From positions 1-64,000 of the forward strand of contig NZ_BAAACP010000010.1 in NCBI RefSeq assembly GCF_039521565.1: a stretch of 64,000 nt of DNA. The letters are read 5' to 3'. Numbering within the stretch: the first letter of the stretch is position 1; every line of letters starts with the position of its first letter. Below, in pieces: positions 59,178-64,000 of this stretch. The notes below the pieces were generated by a model. The model was not told where the DNA came from. It did no database searches and saw only the letters and a list, made by a program, of their open reading frames with translations. A program made the translations under genes and the position numbers. The DNA comes from Paraclostridium tenue. Its GTDB lineage: Bacteria; Bacillota; Clostridia; Peptostreptococcales; Peptostreptococcaceae.

Positions 59178-61325
59178 ATGGGTGAAGAGCTAAAACAAAA
59201 ATTGTTGGGACTTATATCAGAAGCAGCATACAATCCTCTAAAAAAAGAAGAGTTAGCAATGATATTTGATATACATCACACAGAAATACCAATGTTTTAT
59301 AATTTTTTAGACGAATTGGTAGAAGATGGGTATTTGATACTTACTAAAAAAGGAAAGTATACATCTCCAAATAAGATGGGACTTTTCGTGGGTAAATTAG
59401 TATCTCATAAAAAAGGATTTGGATTTGTAGAATCTGATGAAGAATACACTCAAGATTTATTTATACCTGCTGATAGCTTAAACGGTGCAATGCATAATGA
59501 CAGAGTAATAGCGGAAATAACAACACCAGCAACGGACGAAAAAAGAGCAGAAGGTAGAATAATTAAGGTAATAGAAAGAGCTATAACAGATGTTGTAGGA
59601 ACTTTCCAAGATAGTAAAAACTTCGGGTTTGTAGTGCCTGATAATAAAAAATTTAATAAGGATATATTTGTTCCTAAGAAGTTTTTCAATGGTGCAAAAT
59701 CAAATGACAAAGTTGTTTGTAGAATAACAAAGTGGCCAATGGAAGATAGAAAGCCAGAAGGTAAGATAATAGAAGTATTAGGACAAAAAGGTGAGAGATA
59801 CGTTGAGATTGCTTCTGTAATAAGAGAGCATGGATTACCTGAAGAGTTTCCTAAGAAAGTATTAGATGAAGCTGAGAAGGTAGCTATTGAAATACCACAA
59901 GAAGAAATAGATAGAAGATTAGATATAAGAGATATGAATATATTTACTATAGATGGTGAAGATGCTAAAGACTTAGATGACGCTGTATCTATAGAAGTTT
60001 TAGATAATGGAAACTACAAGCTAGGAGTTCATATAGCTGATGTTACTCATTATGTAAAAGAAAAAAGTAAATTAGATAAAGAAGCTTTAAAAAGAGCTAC
60101 TTCTGTGTATTTAGTTGATAAGGTTATACCTATGTTACCTAAGACTTTATCTAATGGAGTATGTAGTTTAAATCCTTTTGAAGATAAGCTTACATTATCT
60201 GTGTTTATGGAAATAAACAGTAAAGGTGAGGTTGTTAAACACGATATAAAAGAAACTATTATAAACTCTAAAGCTAGAATGACTTATACAGAGGTTTCTG
60301 ATATTCTTGAAAAAGATGATGAAAAGCTTAAAAAAACATTTGCTAAGCTTGTAGATGATTTTTATAATGCTGAAAAGTTAGCAAGAATATTAATGCAAAG
60401 AAGAGAAAAGCGTGGAGCAATAGATTTTGATTTCCCAGAAGCTAAGATAATTTTAAATGGTGATGGGGATGTTGTAGATATAAAACAATATGAAAGAAGA
60501 ATATCAAATAGAATAATAGAAGAGTTCATGTTAGTTACAAATGAAACTGTTGCAGAGCACTTCTTCTGGTTAAACATGCCTTTTGTTTACAGAATCCATG
60601 AAACCCCAGCGCATGAAAAGATAGAAACTTTAAATAAGTTTATATCTACTTTTGGATATGTTATAAAAGGTGACTTAGAAAGTGTTCATCCTAAGGAATT
60701 ACAAAAGATTATAGAAAATATACATGGAACTACTGAGGAGAAGGCTATAAGTACTATTATGCTACGTTCTTTAAAACAAGCTAGATATTCTCCAGAGTGT
60801 ATAGGTCACTTTGGATTAGCTGCACAATATTACTCTCACTTTACTTCTCCAATAAGAAGATATCCAGACTTACAAATCCATAGAATTATAAAAGAGTTCT
60901 TAAATGGAAAGATAAGTCAAAAAAGACAAGATCAATTAACTCAAATAGTTGATTATGCTTCAACTCAATCTTCTGAAAGAGAAAGAGAAGCTGAACTTGC
61001 TGAAAGAGATGTTAAGGATATTTATAAAGCTAGATATATGGAAGATAAGGTTGGAGAAGAGTTTATCGGTATAGTTTCTAGTGTAACTTCTTTTGGTATG
61101 TTTATAGAGCTTGATAATACTGTTGAAGGTTTAGTTAGACTTGCTGATATGAGTGATGATTATTATATATTTGATGAAAATACTTTTACTATTTTAGGTG
61201 AGAGAACTAAGAAAATGTATAAAATCGGTGATGTTGTTAAGATAAGAGTTGATAAGGTTAATGTTGACTTTAAAGAAATTGACTTTGCATTATTAGGTAA
61301 AGTTGAAAATGATATAGATGAGTAG
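59178..61325 (+). CDS. rnr: Ribonuclease R
   Basis: Processive 3'-5' exoribonuclease of the RNase II family, 715 aa. An N-terminal winged helix (1-65) is followed by two cold-shock domains (KGFGFVESDEE and KNFGFVVPDNK). The RNB catalytic domain contains the metal-binding DGEDAKDLDDAVS near residue 258, and a C-terminal S1 domain spans about 625-705. RNase R works with SmpB-tmRNA to degrade non-stop mRNAs; smpB and ssrA follow. GAGGAGG precedes ATG 59178. Confidence 0.96.
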   Translation: MGEELKQKLLGLISEAAYNPLKKEELAMIFDIHHTEIPMFYNFLDELVEDGYLILTKKGKYTSPNKMGLFVGKLVSHKKGFGFVESDEEYTQDLFIPADSLNGAMHNDRVIAEITTPATDEKRAEGRIIKVIERAITDVVGTFQDSKNFGFVVPDNKKFNKDIFVPKKFFNGAKSNDKVVCRITKWPMEDRKPEGKIIEVLGQKGERYVEIASVIREHGLPEEFPKKVLDEAEKVAIEIPQEEIDRRLDIRDMNIFTIDGEDAKDLDDAVSIEVLDNGNYKLGVHIADVTHYVKEKSKLDKEALKRATSVYLVDKVIPMLPKTLSNGVCSLNPFEDKLTLSVFMEINSKGEVVKHDIKETIINSKARMTYTEVSDILEKDDEKLKKTFAKLVDDFYNAEKLARILMQRREKRGAIDFDFPEAKIILNGDGDVVDIKQYERRISNRIIEEFMLVTNETVAEHFFWLNMPFVYRIHETPAHEKIETLNKFISTFGYVIKGDLESVHPKELQKIIENIHGTTEEKAISTIMLRSLKQARYSPECIGHFGLAAQYYSHFTSPIRRYPDLQIHRIIKEFLNGKISQKRQDQLTQIVDYASTQSSEREREAELAERDVKDIYKARYMEDKVGEEFIGIVSSVTSFGMFIELDNTVEGLVRLADMSDDYYIFDENTFTILGERTKKMYKIGDVVKIRVDKVNVDFKEIDFALLGKVENDIDE

Positions 61326-61342
61326 TTAGTTACTGATGGCGG

Positions 61343-61430
61343 GGGTTGATTAGTTGTTTCCTTCACACAAAGACCTAAAAAGAGCGGTCTTTAAGTGTTT
61401 CGTCAACAACTAATCAAACCCTCGTTTTTT
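61343..61430 (+). terminator. Large structured terminator after rnr
   Basis: TTGATTAGTTGTT (61346-61358) pairs with AACAACTAATCAA (61405-61417), extended by GGG/CCC across one bulged base. Inside is AAAGACC (61369-61375) paired with GGTCTTT (61386-61392), with CAC/GTG flanking pairs. TCG and six T follow. At about 88 bases it is unusually large for a terminator. From 61431 to 61676 I see only AT-rich sequence. Confidence 0.75.
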
Positions 61431-61676
61431 GTAACTTAACTTTAAGGAAAAAGAGACGATAAAGAGCAAAAGATTTATAAAAAAGATTTTAAAATATAAG
61501 AAATTTAAATTATTAAAAAATTATTTTTCAATAATATTTAAGTTATATGTTGTTAAAGAGTTTATTTGGGTATTAATATAATAATATATTGATTATGTGT
61601 AATAGATATTGAAGTTATTACATATAATAGTATTAAATATAGTTATATATATGATTTTACTAGTATTTTGTAAGTA

Positions 61677-61705
61677 TTGACTAGTATGGTTATATATGGT
61701 ATATT
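61677..61705 (+). promoter_or_regulatory. Sigma-A promoter of smpB
   Basis: TTGACT (61677-61682), 17-bp spacer, TATATT (61700-61705), 42 bp before the start codon. Confidence 0.65.
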
Positions 61706-61746
61706 TTAAGGTGATTAATGAAGGATAAAGATAAGAGGTGAATTGT

Positions 61747-62202
61747 ATGGCAGGTGTTAAGGTTTTAGCTACTAATAGAAAAGCTAGACATGAGTATTTT
61801 ATAGAAGAGACTTATGAGTGTGGTATCGAGTTAAAAGGTACTGAGGTTAAGTCTATTAGACAAGGAAAGCTTAACTTGACTGATGGTTATGCTTCTGTTG
61901 ATAATTCAGAAGTATTTTTAAAACAAGTTCATATAAGTCCATACGAGCAAGGTAACATTTTTAATGTTGATCCTCTTAGAGTTAGAAAATTATTACTTCA
62001 TAAGCATGAAATTAGAAAGCTTATAGGGGCTACTACTATAAAAGGATATTCTTTAATTCCTTTAAGTGTTTATCTTAAAAATGGTAAAGTAAAAGTAGAG
62101 CTTGCTTTAGCAAAAGGTAAGAAATTATATGATAAACGTCAAGACTTAGCTAAAAAAGATGCTAATAGACGTATTGAAAGAGAATTATCTGGTAGATACT
62201 AG
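61747..62202 (+). CDS. smpB: tmRNA-binding protein SmpB
   Basis: A 151-aa small basic OB-fold protein that delivers tmRNA to stalled ribosomes. Family features: RKARHEYFIEETYECGIEL near the N terminus, GTEVKSIRQGK near 37, and the C-terminal GKKLYDKRQDLAKKDANR tail that probes the mRNA channel. ATG 61747 follows AGAGGTGA; the GTG at 61738 overlaps that site. ssrA follows 134 bp downstream. Confidence 0.97.
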   Translation: MAGVKVLATNRKARHEYFIEETYECGIELKGTEVKSIRQGKLNLTDGYASVDNSEVFLKQVHISPYEQGNIFNVDPLRVRKLLLHKHEIRKLIGATTIKGYSLIPLSVYLKNGKVKVELALAKGKKLYDKRQDLAKKDANRRIERELSGRY

Positions 62203-62335
62203 TATTAATTCCAATGAGATAATATTGCTTTTGTTTTTAAAAAGTTTTATTATATAGATAACAACTTAATAATAAATGGTGAAAAAAAGTTTGCGAAAAA
62301 GTCTTAAGGACTATAAAACTACCACGGGGGCGTAA

Positions 62336-62675
62336 TGGTTTCGACGTGGGTTTGGAACTTGAGGCTGCGTGTCGTGTTACTCTGGGTCACGTAAAAACTG
62401 GGGAATTTAAAATAAACGCAAACGATAATTACGCTTTAGCAGCTTAATGACTGCTCGTCCCGCCTAAGCCCTCCTGCCGGCTAGGCCTGGATGTCATCTA
62501 TGCAGGGAACTACTTTCGGGGTGTCTCGACCGAGAGTGGACTAATCGGGACTGGTCAATCACATAGCTTGCCACTGGGCGATGTGTGCGACGAGATTTAA
62601 ATCAGATGGCTACACACGTAGATGCAGCGAGGAAAAGACTTGCGGACAGGGGTTCGACTCCCCTCGTCTCCACCA
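62336..62675 (+). ncRNA. ssrA: tmRNA
   Basis: A 340-nt transfer-messenger RNA. The 5' end GGGGGCG (62336-62342) pairs with CGTCTCC (62665-62671) to make the tRNA-like acceptor stem, followed by discriminator A and an encoded CCA. The T-arm segment GGTTCGACTCC and the 5' GTAATGGTTTCGACG are conserved. The tag frame is 62418-62447 and reads Ala-Asn-Asp-Asn-Tyr-Ala-Leu-Ala-Ala-stop. A TATAAA (62312-62317) serves as -10. GC content is far above its surroundings, as for any stable RNA. Confidence 0.98.
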
Positions 62676-62704
62676 ATAAATGCTTTGTAAAAGCTATACA
62701 GATT

Positions 62705-62743
62705 GGAATTGCTTAATTTAAAAAATTAAGCAATTCCTTTTTT
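62705..62743 (+). terminator. Intrinsic terminator after ssrA
   Basis: GGAATTGCTTAATTT (62705-62719) pairs with AAATTAAGCAATTCC (62723-62737), followed by six T. Confidence 0.93.
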
Positions 62744-62954
62744 ATTATAAAAAAACACAATAGTAACACAACCATAGTAATAAAAAATATAAAATTAATG
62801 TGAAGTCTATAAAATTATTAGATATATATGATCAACTTAACTTATTATAAATTAAATTCATATAATTTATCAACAAGGAAAACAACATATAAACTAACTA
62901 TGTAAATAAACCATATAGAAAATGCTTTGAAGGTATTAAATATGGATATAATAC

Positions 62955-62982
62955 TATGTAGAATATAAATATGTAGAATATA
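62955..62982 (+). repeat. 13-bp direct repeat upstream of the unknown gene
   Basis: TATGTAGAATATA occurs at 62955-62967 and 62970-62982 (15-bp period), about 60 bp before the start codon. It may be a binding site. The rest of 62744-63040 is AT-rich; I see a TTATAAT at about 62997 that could be a -10 and nothing else. Confidence 0.5.
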
Positions 62983-63040
62983 GACTTTTTAAATGTTATA
63001 ATTAAGGTATAGTAAACGGAAGTTATACAGGAGGTTAATT

Positions 63041-63778
63041 ATGAAAATTGATAATATAGGATTTAATTTATATATGCCTAAGGTAGACAATATAAGAAGG
63101 TTTGCCTATGATATAGAACAAGAACTAAAGGAATATTTTATCACGCCATTTAATATAATTCCTATACCAGATGATGCACCAGAGGAAATACCTAGAATTA
63201 TAGCTAAATCTCAAAATGGGCATAGTGAACTTAGTATATCTTCTATAAATATTAATTTAAATATAGAATTTGATGATATTTATAATCGAGATATAGATAG
63301 GTGTTTTGATTATATTAAAGAGAGAATAAGTAAATTAATTGACGTATTCTCTAAGTATTCGGATGGTAAATTCTTATTTTCAGGTATAATATCAAGGGTA
63401 ATTATAGATGACATAGAAGACCCGATAGGTTTTTTAAGCAATAATTTTTTAAATGTTAAAAGTAATAATAAATTATACAATATGTCTGAAAAAATGGCAT
63501 ATTTATTAGATGACACATATTATTTAAACTTTAATATATATAATATAAGAACATTTGAGGGAGTTATAAGTGAGAATAAGGTTAAACCAGATGTAAAGGA
63601 GATTAGTCATTATATGTCTATAGATATAGATATGAATGACAAGTATGGATATAATCATAATGAAGATCATATATGTACAAAAGATACAATTGATCACATA
63701 ATAAAAAGCATAAAATATAATATAAATCAAAATATTAATAATATAATAGAAAAGAAGGAGTTGATATTAAGTGAATAA
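63041..63778 (+). CDS. Hypothetical protein, first of a coupled pair after ssrA
   Basis: I do not recognise this 245-aa protein. It is acidic, without signal peptide or membrane helix. Alternating strand-rich stretches (residues 70-80 and 113-125) and helices suggest a soluble alpha/beta protein; an Asn-rich, His-containing region follows near 200-215. CAGGAGG precedes ATG 63041. It overlaps the next gene by 8 bp. No transposase or integrase is near, but the 3' side of ssrA is a common site for genomic islands. Confidence 0.75.
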   Translation: MKIDNIGFNLYMPKVDNIRRFAYDIEQELKEYFITPFNIIPIPDDAPEEIPRIIAKSQNGHSELSISSININLNIEFDDIYNRDIDRCFDYIKERISKLIDVFSKYSDGKFLFSGIISRVIIDDIEDPIGFLSNNFLNVKSNNKLYNMSEKMAYLLDDTYYLNFNIYNIRTFEGVISENKVKPDVKEISHYMSIDIDMNDKYGYNHNEDHICTKDTIDHIIKSIKYNINQNINNIIEKKELILSE

Positions 63779-64000
63779 TTATTTAAATAAACCAATAGTT
63801 ACAGCAGGTTTAATAGCTTCTATGGTATCAGTAGTATCTATTGATACATCAATGATGCCAAATAGTAGTAGATATTATCAATGTAGTGAATATTCGTTAG
63901 GTTCTAATAAGCATTTTTCTTATAATAGAAACAACTTCAAAAAAACAAACTTGCAAGAAAGCACAAGCATCAGTGATGAAAAATTTGGTATATATGATGA
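63771..64000 (+). CDS. Hypothetical protein, start only (runs off the window)
   Basis: The frame opens with GTG 63771, behind AAGGAG (63755-63760), inside the last codons of the preceding gene, and remains open to the end of the window (76 codons). Residues 9-24 are moderately hydrophobic (Ile-Val-Thr-Ala-Gly-Leu-Ile-Ala-Ser-Met-Val-Ser-Val-Val), perhaps a signal or anchor. A polar, Ser/Asn-rich stretch follows. No family recognised; the overlap implies joint expression with the upstream gene. Confidence 0.65.
   Translation, partial: MNNYLNKPIVTAGLIASMVSVVSIDTSMMPNSSRYYQCSEYSLGSNKHFSYNRNNFKKTNLQESTSISDEKFGIYD

Noticed and set aside
62640..64000. Integrated element after ssrA with an att duplicate
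   Set aside because: I found no second copy of the ssrA 3' end and no integrase in the 1.3 kb available; it may lie outside the window.

Overview
The window is very AT-rich chromosomal DNA of a low-GC, spore-forming, anaerobic Firmicute. Evidence for the lineage: two alpha/beta-type spore proteins and a Spo0E-like protein, a complete D-proline reductase (Stickland) cluster with two selenocysteine UGA codons, a sigma-54 system driving amino-acid catabolism, a cysteine desulfidase, and a valS T-box. Gene content and order (pst, valS, folC, prd, cysteine desulfidase, rpoN, cggR-gapA-pgk-tpiA-gpmI-eno, secG, rnr, smpB, ssrA) resemble Peptostreptococcaceae (Clostridioides, Paraclostridium, Romboutsia and relatives). 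I infer the family from memory and cannot name the species.

Layout. 1-1035: end of a type IV pilus operon (pilM end, pilN-like, pilO-like), then an unrecognised 220-aa gene. 1.8-9.5 kb: SEC-C protein, FAD dehydrogenase, Na/phosphate cotransporter behind an array of Pho-box-like repeats, pgi, htrA. 9.6-11.8 kb (minus strand): feoAB with a Fur-box-like site. 11.9-17.1 kb: Gx transporter, Spo0E-like peptide, mscS, mgtC without a normal start codon, degV, pepF. 17.1-21.4 kb: pstSCAB-phoU behind a second, longer Pho-box-like array. 21.5-31 kb: polysaccharide deacetylase, T-box plus valS, an NSUN-type rRNA methyltransferase, folC, TSCPD protein, a beta-propeller protein, DUF4364 protein, a spore protein and a small unannotated ORF. 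31-41 kb: prdR, a sigma-54 promoter, then prdC(Sec)-prdA-small ORF-prdB(Sec)-prdD-prdE-prdF and a TauE-like permease. 41-49.6 kb: SSB-like protein, methyltransferase, sigma-54 activator (cdsR-like), sigma-54 promoter and L-cysteine desulfidase, hpt, M20 peptidase, a minor spore protein, methyltransferase, hslO. 49.7-58.5 kb: rpoN, then the glycolytic operon headed by cggR with a recognisable CggR operator. 58.7-62.7 kb: secG, rnr, smpB, tmRNA. 62.7-64 kb: past ssrA, two translationally coupled genes I do not recognise; the second runs off the window.

How it fits together. The core is energy metabolism: Stickland reduction of D-proline (PrdF racemase supplies D-proline, PrdA/PrdB reduce it, PrdC probably delivers electrons) and cysteine breakdown. 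Both promoters are of the -24/-12 sigma-54 type, each lies beside its own enhancer-binding activator, and sigma-54 itself is encoded in the same window. Glycolysis is under CggR, phosphate uptake under probable PhoP control, and iron uptake under probable Fur control.

No CRISPR array, insertion sequence, integrase, tRNA or rRNA gene was seen. The best candidates for something undescribed are the coupled pair after ssrA, the non-AUG start of mgtC, the structured intergenic RNAs after gapA and rnr, and the spore-protein ribosome binding site buried in a hairpin.
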